Positions 16,230-24,756 of a DNA stretch of 64,000 bases are shown piece after piece. The position numbers were made by a program, and so were the translations under genes. Origin of the DNA: Azophilus sp964638775. Lineage in GTDB: Bacteria; Pseudomonadota; Gammaproteobacteria; Pseudomonadales; Azotimanducaceae. The DNA lies in contig CAZWZH010000210.1 of assembly GCA_964638775.1 (NCBI GenBank), positions 1-64,000 of the forward strand. The letters run 5' to 3'. Each line of letters opens with the position of its first letter. Within the stretch, counting starts at the first letter, position 1. Below the pieces are notes generated by a model. That model had not been told where the DNA came from and did no database searches. It saw only the letters and a list, made by a program, of their open reading frames with translations.

Positions 16230-19200
16230 ATCATTACGTCCCCCGTACTTATCACGAAGTTGATGAGGACAGTTCCGAAACTGGAACTGGTCGGCATTCC
16301 GTCCGGCTGGGGGACGTTCGTGAATGTGCTGCTTATGTGCTGCTTGGTCCTCCTGGCTCCGGCAAGACGCGAGCGTTCCAGCGGGAAGCCAGGCGTACCG
16401 GCGCGCATTACGTTACAGCTCGCAACTTCTTGACGTTCGACGACAAACCCGAATGGCACGATACGACGCTTTTCATCGATGCGCTCGACGAAAAGCGGGC
16501 GGGTTCCGCGGATGGCCGCACTCCATTCGACTCGATTCGGGCAAAGCTCTACACCCTGGGACGGCCGAGGTTTCGCCTTTCTTGCAGAGATGCGGATTGG
16601 TTCGGGGCCAACGACAGGGACAGGCTGGCGGAGGTGTCGAGTGCGAACCACATCAAGGTTTTGCGTCTGGATCCATTGTCCGAAGCGAGCATCACGGAGA
16701 TGTTGCGCCACGAACCCGGCGTGGACGATGAGGAGGAATTCGTTGCGACTGCACAAAGGCGGGGAGTCGACAGCCTGCTTGCTTATCCTCAGAGCCTGAA
16801 AATGCTGGCGCGAGCGGTCGCAGGAACCAGCTGGCCGAAGACCCGAACCCAGACGTTCGAGACTGCATGCAGGACATTGCTTTACGAACACAATTCTGAA
16901 CTTCAACGGGTCGAATCAAACCGGTTTGATGCAGAGAGTCTGATGGAGGCCGCTGGAAGGCTCTGCGCACTGCAATTGCTTTCCGGTAGTGCCGGATACT
17001 CATTGGGAAGCCACGAGGAAAACCCGGAATGGGCCGTAATCGACCGAATTCCGGGCGAGGACCGGCAGCTTCTCTTTCAGGTTCTACGCACCAAGCTGTT
17101 CAACAGCCCTGTTCAAGGATGCTCCGAGCCGATTCACCGTCAAGTTGCCGAGTATCTGGCGGGTAGATATCTAGCGGGTTTGATCAAGGGTGGGCTGCCT
17201 GCCGAGCGGATTCTAGCCCTGATGGTCGGCCACGACGGCAAGCCGGTAACGGAGTTGCGGGGACTTGCGGCGTGGCTGGCGGCGCATAGCAAAGACAGCC
17301 GGTCAGCGGTAGCCGAACGGGACCCGTTGGGAGTCGTGTTGTATGGCGACGTCGCCGAATTTTCAACCGACGAGAAACGGCAGATTCTTCGTTGCCTGGA
17401 AAAGGACGCGAACAGCTATCCCTGGTTTGTGAGGACACTCGAATCCGAATCCCGGTTGGGGGACCTGCTCGATCCTGATCTAGGCGACTATGTCAGTCGT
17501 ATCCTGGCCGACTCCGTTCGTGACGAATCCCGACAGTCTTTCGTCTGGGTGCTGATGGGAATGCTGAATCATGGGCAGCCGATTCCGGGCATTGCGAGCC
17601 TGATGATGGGCATTCTTCGGGACGGTTCGTGGTGGCCCAGAATCCGGTTTGCCGCCTTGGACGTCTTTCTCCGCTGCGGCGTTGATTGGGACGACTATGT
17701 CTATGACGAACTTGAGCAGCTGTTAGAGGATATAGAGTCTGGATTGGTACCCGACCCCGACGACGAACTAGTGGGTAATCTTCTGGACAAGTTGTATCCG
17801 AAAAGGATCTCGACCTCCAGGGTGTTGAAATATTTGCGCCCACCCAAACACGGTTCTTTGGTCGGACAGTTTTACCTGTTCTGGACATTCCGAATTCAGG
17901 AAAACTCGACAGCAGACAATCTGGTCGAATTGCTCGACAACTTTATTGATCAGCGAGATCGACTGCGGTTGGTATTTGAGGGCGCTGAGACGGGGATCAG
18001 TTCGTTTCGCAGCTTTCCGACGAACGTCCTGACTCGATTGCTTGAGTATTCGAACACAGACTTTGCTGTCGATCGCCTATTCGATTGGCTGGAACTCGCA
18101 TCAGATCCGATCATTGGCGTTTCGGGATCCGATGCAGAAACAATCAGAAACTGGATAAGCCAGCGGCCCGAGCTGCAGAAGGAGATTCTAGCCCTTGGCG
18201 CTGAGCGTTGTCGAAACTCGGAGAATTTTCGTCATTGCATGCACGGAGTGGAAGAGAGGCTGTTCAACGCCGAACCGCCCGTGGGTTTTGCGGAATGGTG
18301 CTTGGACCAAGCGATGAACTCAAAACACCCGGACATCGCAGACTATTTCATTCGTGAAGTTGCAGTCCGAGCTTGGTCCGAGGGAACCGACGCAGAGTTG
18401 TCTGGTGCGAAGGTATTGGGACGGCTCGCCGAGAACGCCGCGTTGAAGGCAACTTTCGAAGACTACATCAAAGCGTTCCATGATTCTGAGGTTCAACAAA
18501 ATCAAAACCGAGAACGGCATGAAACGGAGAAGCACAGACGTCAGCAGACGTGGCATGAACACCTGAAGCCGCATCAGAGGGCGCTGCTTGACAATCAGTG
18601 TCCTTCATCAGTCCTGTATCAGTTGGCTCAGGCCTATTTCGGCCAATTCATTGATGTGCGAGGCAATGCGCCAAGAGAACGGCTGCTGGATCTGGTCGGT
18701 GACGACGAGATGTTGATCGACGCTGTTCTCAAAGGCCTCCAAAGCTGCCTGTGGCGCGCCGATCTCCCCTCGCCAGCCAGGATCATGCGCTTGGGAACCC
18801 AAGACCGGACACATCAGTTGGCGCTGCCGTTGATTGCCGGCTTGGAGGAACTATTCAAGGGATCGCCTGAACAAGTAGAGGGCATCACTGACGAACAAAT
18901 GCGACTCGCCCTGGCCGTGTACTTCACGCTGCCAATGCCACGGGTCAAGGCGCATTGGTTCGAGACTTGGTTGTCTTCCCATTCGGGGCTGGTTGCCGAC
19001 GTTCTCATCGAATCCACAAAGACCAAGATTCGTGCGGGAAGAGATTTTGAGGGAGACGTCCACGGCCTGGCGCGCTCAGCTGACTACGCTGAGGTGGCCC
19101 GTTTGGCGGCACCGTCATTGCTGGAGTCCTTTCCATTGCGCTGCCGGGAACGGCAATTGCGGAGCTTGCGCATCTTGCTCGATGCGGCCCTGCTTCACTG

Positions 19201-20299
19201 CGATCCCGAGTCGGTTCGTAAGGCGATCGACCGCAAACTCGGTCGCGCAAGCATGAGTGTCGCACAACATGTCTATTGGCTGAGCGCCGCCGTGTTCCTC
19301 CCATCGAGAGACTATCCGGAAAGGCTGGAACGCTACGTTGCCGGCAACGAGCGGCGCATTCGGCATTTGGCGGAGGCCATGGCGGGCCGACATGGCGTTG
19401 CCAGCGAGTTGGTCGAGCGGCTCGATGCGGGTACGGTCAAGTCGTTGATAAGATGTCTTGGAATGTCGTTCCGACCCTATTCGCTCCGTTCCGGTTCCCA
19501 GAGTGGTTACGCTGTTACGCCGGCGATGAGGACTGCCGATCGAATTACAGCCTTTGTTGATCGATTGGCACACGATTCGTCTCGTGAATCTGCCAGTTCG
19601 ATTGCCCAGTTGTGCGCCGATGATCGATTGAGAGCGTGGCACGGTCGACTAAAAGATGCCGCCTACAACCAGAATCTACTGCGCCGCGAAGCTGAATTTC
19701 AGCATTGTGACATTGAACAGGCGTCGATGACGCTCGAAAACCTCGAGCCGGCAAACGTGGCCGACCTGGCTGCATTGACAGTAGACCGTTTGCGGGACAT
19801 ATCCGATCGCATCCGTCATGGGAGTACATCGGACTGGCGCCAGTATTGGAACGTCGACGGCTACAACCGGGCCAAGGAGCCACGACCGGAGGATGCCTGC
19901 CGCGACCGGCTGTTATCGGACCTGCAAGTGAGGTTTGACCCATTGGGGATCGATGTCCAGCCTGAAGGACACTACGCGGACTCAAGGCGGTCGGATATCC
20001 GCGTCTCCTACAGGGGCTTCAATGTGCCCGTGGAGATCAAGAAGAGTTGCCATCGCGATCTGTGGAGTGCCGCCAGGACACAGTTGATCGGCCAGTACGC
20101 CCGTGACCCCGGTGCGGAGGGTTACGGGATTTATCTGGTTTTCTGGTTCGGAAACACAGAATCCTGTCGGCCCACGCCGGGTCCGGGGAAACCGCCAAAA
20201 TCTGCGGCGGAACTTGAAGAACGCCTGAGAAAAAACCTTTCAGACGGTGAAAAACGCAAAATCTCGGTCTTGGCGGTCGACGTTTCGGATAAAGAGTGA
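16226..20299 (+). CDS. Giant STAND/NACHT-like NTPase with C-terminal PD-(D/E)XK-like nuclease motif (candidate defence protein)
   Basis: This 1357-residue protein starts at ATG 16226, overlapping the previous stop. Residues 41-48 are Walker A GPPGSGKT and residues 83-89 FIDALDE, the STAND-type Walker B; LSCRDADWF resembles the sensor 1 region. About 1000 residues of alpha-helical, repeat-like sequence follow. Near the end, SDIRVSYRGFNVPVEIKK gives D1257, E1270 and K1272, the D...ExK spacing of restriction-endonuclease-fold nucleases, then HRDLWSAARTQL and GYGIYLVFWFG. NTPase, long helical part and nuclease recall Avs-type antiphage sensors, but with the nuclease at the C-terminus. No transmembrane segment is seen. 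Function is inferred. Confidence 0.85.
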   Translation: MNHYVPRTYHEVDEDSSETGTGRHSVRLGDVRECAAYVLLGPPGSGKTRAFQREARRTGAHYVTARNFLTFDDKPEWHDTTLFIDALDEKRAGSADGRTPFDSIRAKLYTLGRPRFRLSCRDADWFGANDRDRLAEVSSANHIKVLRLDPLSEASITEMLRHEPGVDDEEEFVATAQRRGVDSLLAYPQSLKMLARAVAGTSWPKTRTQTFETACRTLLYEHNSELQRVESNRFDAESLMEAAGRLCALQLLSGSAGYSLGSHEENPEWAVIDRIPGEDRQLLFQVLRTKLFNSPVQGCSEPIHRQVAEYLAGRYLAGLIKGGLPAERILALMVGHDGKPVTELRGLAAWLAAHSKDSRSAVAERDPLGVVLYGDVAEFSTDEKRQILRCLEKDANSYPWFVRTLESESRLGDLLDPDLGDYVSRILADSVRDESRQSFVWVLMGMLNHGQPIPGIASLMMGILRDGSWWPRIRFAALDVFLRCGVDWDDYVYDELEQLLEDIESGLVPDPDDELVGNLLDKLYPKRISTSRVLKYLRPPKHGSLVGQFYLFWTFRIQENSTADNLVELLDNFIDQRDRLRLVFEGAETGISSFRSFPTNVLTRLLEYSNTDFAVDRLFDWLELASDPIIGVSGSDAETIRNWISQRPELQKEILALGAERCRNSENFRHCMHGVEERLFNAEPPVGFAEWCLDQAMNSKHPDIADYFIREVAVRAWSEGTDAELSGAKVLGRLAENAALKATFEDYIKAFHDSEVQQNQNRERHETEKHRRQQTWHEHLKPHQRALLDNQCPSSVLYQLAQAYFGQFIDVRGNAPRERLLDLVGDDEMLIDAVLKGLQSCLWRADLPSPARIMRLGTQDRTHQLALPLIAGLEELFKGSPEQVEGITDEQMRLALAVYFTLPMPRVKAHWFETWLSSHSGLVADVLIESTKTKIRAGRDFEGDVHGLARSADYAEVARLAAPSLLESFPLRCRERQLRSLRILLDAALLHCDPESVRKAIDRKLGRASMSVAQHVYWLSAAVFLPSRDYPERLERYVAGNERRIRHLAEAMAGRHGVASELVERLDAGTVKSLIRCLGMSFRPYSLRSGSQSGYAVTPAMRTADRITAFVDRLAHDSSRESASSIAQLCADDRLRAWHGRLKDAAYNQNLLRREAEFQHCDIEQASMTLENLEPANVADLAALTVDRLRDISDRIRHGSTSDWRQYWNVDGYNRAKEPRPEDACRDRLLSDLQVRFDPLGIDVQPEGHYADSRRSDIRVSYRGFNVPVEIKKSCHRDLWSAARTQLIGQYARDPGAEGYGIYLVFWFGNTESCRPTPGPGKPPKSAAELEERLRKNLSDGEKRKISVLAVDVSDKE

Positions 20300-20334
20300 C
20301 GCATAGCTGGAGGAGACATAGGTCACTAAGGAGT

Positions 20335-20521
20335 TTCCAGGTCGATCTCGCCAAGCGCCGCTACGGATTCACTGCCGCTTCCGTAGACGTGGCTCAGGCC
20401 CCGTATCCGTATCCCGTCCGCCAAGAATCACCGCCCTGCCGCTGAAGAAAGCGGAGTATCCGCTATCGGGCGTTCAAGTGAACAGAGACGTTCGCCGCGG
20501 CATCAGCCTACCCGCTCGATC
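20335..20521. repeat. Direct duplication, copy B (truncated ABC ATPase 5' end)
   Basis: Gap-free match to 14377-14563. It begins in the middle of the ATPase coding sequence (about codon 30, minus strand), so only a fragment of that gene is present here, including its TTG start at 20424. It then runs into the intact regulator gene. The junction with the island lies between 20300 and 20335. Confidence 0.85.
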
Positions 20522-20829
20522 AACCGCGCCAGGTTGGAGACATGATTCCTGAGATTCGATCGACCGGCCTCGGTCAATTCGTACCATGTCACCGGCCGGC
20601 GATCGCGGAAACTCTTCTCGATTGCCAGGTACCCGCCGTCCTCGAGTTTGCGCAGGTGCGTGCCCAGGCTGCCGTCCGTCTCCTCGAGCACCTGCTTGAG
20701 CCGACTGAACGACATGGCGTCGTGTTCGGCGAGCAGAATGCAGATCGCGAGCCGGACGCGGTGATCGAGCAGGCCCTTGAGCGATTCCAGCTCTTCCAGG
20801 CCGCCGACGTCCGGATCAGTTCGTTGCAT
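20503..20829 (-). CDS. Winged-helix transcriptional regulator
   Basis: A small regulator (108 aa from ATG 20829; an ATG at 20847 adds six residues). It has a winged helix-turn-helix: HRVRLAICILLAEHD, SFSRLKQVLEETDGSLGTHL (recognition helix) and the wing RDRRPVTWYELTEAG. It matches the winged-helix domain family found next to small membrane proteins. The start overlaps the end of the membrane-protein gene, so both come from one message. It probably represses its own operon through the inverted repeat at 21419-21450. Confidence 0.85.
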   Translation of the reverse strand: MQRTDPDVGGLEELESLKGLLDHRVRLAICILLAEHDAMSFSRLKQVLEETDGSLGTHLRKLEDGGYLAIEKSFRDRRPVTWYELTEAGRSNLRNHVSNLARLIERVG

Positions 20830-21388
20830 GCCTTTGCCCGGTTCCACGCAATCCCTGCACGGCCAGCGCCAGGGCGACGAGTACGCCGGCCGTCGTGAAT
20901 CGATACTCCGGCAGGAAAAGCGTAACTACGAAGCCTGCCGCGAGAGCCGTCGCAACCGGGATCAGATGCCGCTCCAGGTGCAGTCCAGCCAGGAAGTACG
21001 TCAATGCCAGCAAGAGAATCCACAGCGAACTCAGGCCGGACCAGCTCAGTTCTCCCGTCGCCGCGAGTCCGCAACCGAGGAGACCGGCTGCGAAGAACGC
21101 CAGGAAATGAGCTGCCCAGCGTTTTCCCTTGCGGCGGTCGGCCTGGCCGGTGCGCCGGCCAGCCTGCGATGCAAACCACCAGGTGAGCCCGGTACCGGCC
21201 GGGCCGGCGATGAACCAGTAGACGGCGGTCCACTTCGACCCCGGCCCGACCAGGTCGATCAGCGTGAATCCGCACAGGCACAACAGGGCCCAGAGAAAAT
21301 AGATGCCCGGCACATGGCCGGGGCCGGATCGCCCGGCCGCTGCCCGAACGTAGGCGAGGTCGTCCTTGAGTAACTTGGCATCCGTCAT
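20816..21388 (-). CDS. Multi-pass membrane protein co-transcribed with the regulator
   Basis: The 190-residue protein has five or six predicted transmembrane segments: GIYFLWALLCLCGFTLIDLV, AVYWFIAGPAGTGLTWWF, AAHFLAFFAAGLLGCGLA, SLWILLLALTYFLAGLHL and ATALAAGFVVTLFLP. A basic cytoplasmic loop (RRTGQADRRKGKR) lies between TM2 and TM3. I recognise no enzymatic motif. An AGGAG Shine-Dalgarno precedes the ATG. Membrane-protein plus winged-helix pairs of this type are common, but their role is unknown. Confidence 0.82.
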   Translation of the reverse strand: MTDAKLLKDDLAYVRAAAGRSGPGHVPGIYFLWALLCLCGFTLIDLVGPGSKWTAVYWFIAGPAGTGLTWWFASQAGRRTGQADRRKGKRWAAHFLAFFAAGLLGCGLAATGELSWSGLSSLWILLLALTYFLAGLHLERHLIPVATALAAGFVVTLFLPEYRFTTAGVLVALALAVQGLRGTGQRHATN

Positions 21389-21418
21389 GGTCCGCTCCTG
21401 TTATACACAAACAGAGTT

Positions 21419-21450
21419 CTCTAAAAAATAGTGTACTTTGTTTTTTAGAG
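21419..21450. promoter_or_regulatory. Inverted-repeat operator upstream of membrane-protein/regulator operon
   Basis: CTCTAAAAAA (21419-21428) and TTTTTTAGAG (21441-21450) form a perfect 10-bp inverted repeat with a 12-bp spacer, 31 bp before the membrane-protein start. The A/T-rich arms and the position fit an operator for the winged-helix protein and overlap the likely promoter. Confidence 0.6.
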
Positions 21451-21483
21451 TATATGACGGGAGCTGTCAAGACCGATGAGTGA

Positions 21484-22509
21484 TCAGCAGGGGTCAACGC
21501 AAACCGGCGCCGCCTCATGGACGATGTCCGCGAACGCGATCCTTCGCTCAATCAATCCGAAACGCCGGGCATAGTCGTTCCAGAGCTCGATGGCCGCCGG
21601 GCTGATCTCGTAGCCCCAGTAGCGCCGGTAGTTGTTGACCATCGCGTCGAGAACCTGGCGGTTCTCGGATTCCGAAAGCGCGGCAACAGGCGCATAGCGG
21701 CTCGCCAGGCCCACCATTTCCTCGTGGTTGGCCGGGTCGCGTATCCAGTCGATGGCATCGCGGAGCGCCGCGATGAACGCCTCGGCCCGCGCCGCATCAC
21801 GCTCGAGGAACGCGGCGCTTGTGACCCATCCCGAGAACAGGCCGCGGAACCGCACCGAAGGCGGGCCGTCGTCGGCAAGAACCAGGACCGGGCGTGCGAC
21901 GCCGAGGGTTTCCAGCAGTTCCGGCACCGGGGCAAAGGTCATCTGAGCATCCACGGCTTGCGCCTGCCAGGCGGACAGCGTCGTCGCCGCACTGCCGGTT
22001 GCGACGAAATCCACCGAATCCGCCGTCAGCCCGGCATCCTCCAGCATCAGAACCGCCGCCAGGTAGACCGTGCCACCGATGGCGTTGACGCCGATGCGGT
22101 ACCCGGCCAGGCGGCGCATGATCTCCGCATAACCGGCATCGGTTTCCGGCAACGGCACGTGGTTGCCTGCGACCAGCGTTACGTAGCTCGAGCTCTCGTT
22201 GCCGGCGAGGAACTTCAGGTCGATTCCCTTGTCGATGTTCGCCATCACCAGGTCGGGGGCGCTCTCCACGATATCCATGCTGCCGCCGATCAGCGCGGCG
22301 ACGGCGGCGGAAGACGAATTGGCGGGCAGCAGTTCCACCTCCAGCCCGTGCGCACGGAAAAAGCCTTTCTCCTCCGCCACATGCACCGGTATCGAACTGT
22401 AGGCGCCGATGAACACCTGGACGCGTACCGGCTGCGTTTCCGAATCGCTCCCGGCACCGCATCCGCCGGCGATAACCAAAACGATGGCGGCCATTACCAG
22501 CGACTTCAC
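21484..22509 (-). CDS. ABC transporter substrate-binding lipoprotein (NMT1/SsuA-like)
   Basis: Periplasmic binding protein for a NitT/TauT-type importer. From GTG 22509 it has a lipoprotein signal (KSLVMAAIVLVIAGGC, acylated Cys at residue 17). The NMT1 fold follows: VQVFIGAYSSIPVHVAEEKG, GSMDIVESAPDLVMANIDKG and GYRIGVNAIGGTVYLAAVLM. The frame is open to 22593, but those residues do not fit a signal. It pairs with the permease at 23880-24647 and the ATPase at 13699-14466. A DUF4143 ATPase gene lies between it and the permease. Substrate unknown. Confidence 0.88.
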   Translation of the reverse strand: MKSLVMAAIVLVIAGGCGAGSDSETQPVRVQVFIGAYSSIPVHVAEEKGFFRAHGLEVELLPANSSSAAVAALIGGSMDIVESAPDLVMANIDKGIDLKFLAGNESSSYVTLVAGNHVPLPETDAGYAEIMRRLAGYRIGVNAIGGTVYLAAVLMLEDAGLTADSVDFVATGSAATTLSAWQAQAVDAQMTFAPVPELLETLGVARPVLVLADDGPPSVRFRGLFSGWVTSAAFLERDAARAEAFIAALRDAIDWIRDPANHEEMVGLASRYAPVAALSESENRQVLDAMVNNYRRYWGYEISPAAIELWNDYARRFGLIERRIAFADIVHEAAPVCVDPC

Positions 22510-22593
22510 CGAATCAAAAGGCTCGTTCAAGGATCGGTTTCCGCTGCTGAAACGCTGCAAACGCCATGCTCTCAATCTCATTGGCGTTCGCAT

Positions 22594-23784
22594 TCAGTCA
22601 GCCCCCGGAGGATTGAGACGCGCAAGGGCCTCGGTGAAATTGTCCATTGTTACAACCACGGCTTCCGCGGCGTGGGGAAAGTTCTCGTAGAAGGCATCGA
22701 GCGAGCGCAGGTGGCGTTCCGTAGCCCCGACCAGGGTGACCTGAACCGGGGTGGGGCCATCGCCGGTCTGGACAACGAAATCCACTTCTCCGGCGGCCCG
22801 CCAGTAGAACACGTCGCGGAAGCGCTTGCGCAATTCCACGAACGTCAGGCATTCGAGCGCCTTGCCCGCATCCCTGCCGGTACGCGTGACGGTGACCCGC
22901 CGCAGGGCTGTATCGACCGGATAGTACTTCCTGTTGCGCTGTAACCGTCTGCGTTCCGAGTAGGCGAACCACGGGCACGAGAACAGCAGGTATGCCTGCT
23001 CGCAGGCTTCGAGATAGGCCGATACGGTCTCGACGGCCACACCGCTCGCGGCGGCAATCCTGCGCAGGCTGAGTTCGGAGCCGGCAGACTCGAAGACCAT
23101 CTGCGCGATTTGCCGCAGGGTGAGGGAAGACCTGGCGCCGACCCGCTCGCGGATGTCGCGCTGCAGGATGTCGATGAAATACTGCTGCAGGAGAAGGTCC
23201 CCATACTCTGCGGCGAGCGGCTCCGGAAAGCCGCCCTTGTGCAGGTAGTCCGCAAGGGAACCGTCCCGGTGGACCTGGCGGAACTCGAAGAAATCGAACG
23301 GGAAGAGTTCCACCGTGATGTGCCGTCCGGTCAGCACGGAAGACAGCTCGCCGGACAGGAGATGGGCGTTGGAACCGCTGATCACGAACTGAAAACGGCC
23401 GGGTCGCTCCAGCTTCGAACGCAGCCACCGTTCCCAGCCGTCAACCCATTGGATTTCGTCGAGGAACACCGTCAGCCTTGCCGCCGCCGGTCGCGCATCA
23501 TTGAAAGCCCGCGTCAGTTGTTCAAGGGTTTCGAAGCTCAGATGACCCGCAAGACGGGGATCCTCGAAGTTGACGAACAGGCAATCCCTTTGTTCGAGCC
23601 GATACCGGCCGATCAACTGGGTAAGCAACGTAGATTTGCCGCAGCGGCGGACCCCCTGAATCACCAGGGCGGTGCGGCGGGACAGCCTCTCCGGCAATTG
23701 GAGAGTGCGCGCTATCGACCGCGGAGGCCGGCGGTCCCAGAAACTCCACGCATCGGCGATTTGGAGGAGGGTCTTGTTGTCCAT
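22594..23784 (-). CDS. AAA-family ATPase with DUF4143 domain (second copy)
   Basis: A 396-residue relative of the 14931-16229 protein: Walker A GVRRCGKST (residues 44-52), FVNFEDPRL, Walker B VFLDEIQWV, FVISGSNAHLL, then a winged-helix linker (LRRIAAASGVAVETV) and the DUF4143 nuclease-like end (FYWRAAGEVDFVVQTG). The two copies belong to different branches and share little beyond motifs. It splits the ABC operon between permease and binding protein. A palindrome stands directly before its ATG. Role unknown; possibly a selfish or regulatory element. Confidence 0.9.
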   Translation of the reverse strand: MDNKTLLQIADAWSFWDRRPPRSIARTLQLPERLSRRTALVIQGVRRCGKSTLLTQLIGRYRLEQRDCLFVNFEDPRLAGHLSFETLEQLTRAFNDARPAAARLTVFLDEIQWVDGWERWLRSKLERPGRFQFVISGSNAHLLSGELSSVLTGRHITVELFPFDFFEFRQVHRDGSLADYLHKGGFPEPLAAEYGDLLLQQYFIDILQRDIRERVGARSSLTLRQIAQMVFESAGSELSLRRIAAASGVAVETVSAYLEACEQAYLLFSCPWFAYSERRRLQRNRKYYPVDTALRRVTVTRTGRDAGKALECLTFVELRKRFRDVFYWRAAGEVDFVVQTGDGPTPVQVTLVGATERHLRSLDAFYENFPHAAEAVVVTMDNFTEALARLNPPGAD

Positions 23785-23785
23785 C

Positions 23786-23861
23786 TGTCGAGTCGACTCG
23801 TCAATTTATAAAGTGTCTAGTTTAATCGACAAAAACACTTCTGTCTAATTGACTCGACAAT
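23786..23861. promoter_or_regulatory. Nested inverted repeats at the start of the second DUF4143 gene
   Basis: CGAGTCGACTCG (23789-23800) is a perfect 12-bp palindrome ending 5 bp before the ATG, in the same place as the 38-bp palindrome of the other DUF4143 gene and with the same GAGT/ACTC arms. Further out, CTCGTCAATT pairs with AATTGACTCG and AAGTGT with ACACTT, giving an interleaved structure to 23861. It is a likely operator. Confidence 0.55.
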
Positions 23862-23879
23862 ACGTGTCCAGGCGTACCG

Positions 23880-24647
23880 TCATGTCGTGATCGGCACATG
23901 CCATCTCATGATTGACCGTTCGATCCTGGACATGGCCATGGTCATGCCGGTGGTTACGATGACCAGTGCGATCAGGGTGGCGAAGACGCCGTTCGGGTCG
24001 AAGGTGTTGGAGTAATAGCTCACCAAGGTGCCGAGGCCCTTGCCGCCGGCGATGAGTTCGGCGGTGATCACGCCGAGCACCGTGTAGATCATGCCCAGGC
24101 GCAGGCCCGCGAATATGGCCGGCAGGGCGCTGGGCACGATGATCTCGACGAATACCTTCCACCCGGGAATGCCCAGGCTGCGGGCCAGGCGCAGGTGGTC
24201 CGGGTCCGTCGACTTGGCGCCGGCCATGGTGTAGGAGAGCAGCACGAAGTACATGATGGAGACGCCGGAGGCCACTTTCTGTTCCAGCCCGATGCCGAAC
24301 CAGAGAATGAAGAGCGGGATCAGGGCCACCCGGGGCAGCGCGTTAAGGGCATCGACGATGGGTGCGGCGAGCCGCTCCATCACGGGTGCCACCGTCATCA
24401 GCAGCGCCGTTGCGAGCGCCAGCACGGCACCGAGCGCAAAAGCGATAAAAACCGCTTGCAGCGTGATCAGGGCCGCTGTCGGAAAGGTGCCGTCGATGAG
24501 AAGTTCGACGAAATCCATGAGAAACACCGAGGGCTGGCCGATCAGGCCCCGGGGCAGGGCGCCGCTTTGCGCCGTGAGTTCCCAGGCCGCTGCCCAGAGC
24601 ACGATCAGCAGCAGCCGTCCGGCCGCCACGGCAATGCGTTCATTCAT
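23880..24647 (-). CDS. ABC transporter permease, NitT/TauT (SsuC-like)
   Basis: A 255-residue inner-membrane permease with about six transmembrane segments (LLLIVLWAAAWELTA, LITLQAVFIAFALGAVLALA, VALIPLFILWFGIG, LVIVTTGMTMAMSRI). The EAA-type cytoplasmic loop VEIIVPSALPAIFAGLRLG docks on the ATPase. It belongs with the binding protein at 21484 and the ATPase at 13699. It follows the TonB receptor gene after 109 bp. Confidence 0.9.
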   Translation of the reverse strand: MNERIAVAAGRLLLIVLWAAAWELTAQSGALPRGLIGQPSVFLMDFVELLIDGTFPTAALITLQAVFIAFALGAVLALATALLMTVAPVMERLAAPIVDALNALPRVALIPLFILWFGIGLEQKVASGVSIMYFVLLSYTMAGAKSTDPDHLRLARSLGIPGWKVFVEIIVPSALPAIFAGLRLGMIYTVLGVITAELIAGGKGLGTLVSYYSNTFDPNGVFATLIALVIVTTGMTMAMSRIERSIMRWHVPITT

Positions 24648-24756
24648 CGTCGATCACCATAAACATTGACGCGCCCGCACGTTGGGGTGTTGAAGCGCAG
24701 AATGCAAACCGGGTGTCTTTCGAGGTTTCCGTGAATCGGCCAGGAAGTCCAGCCCC

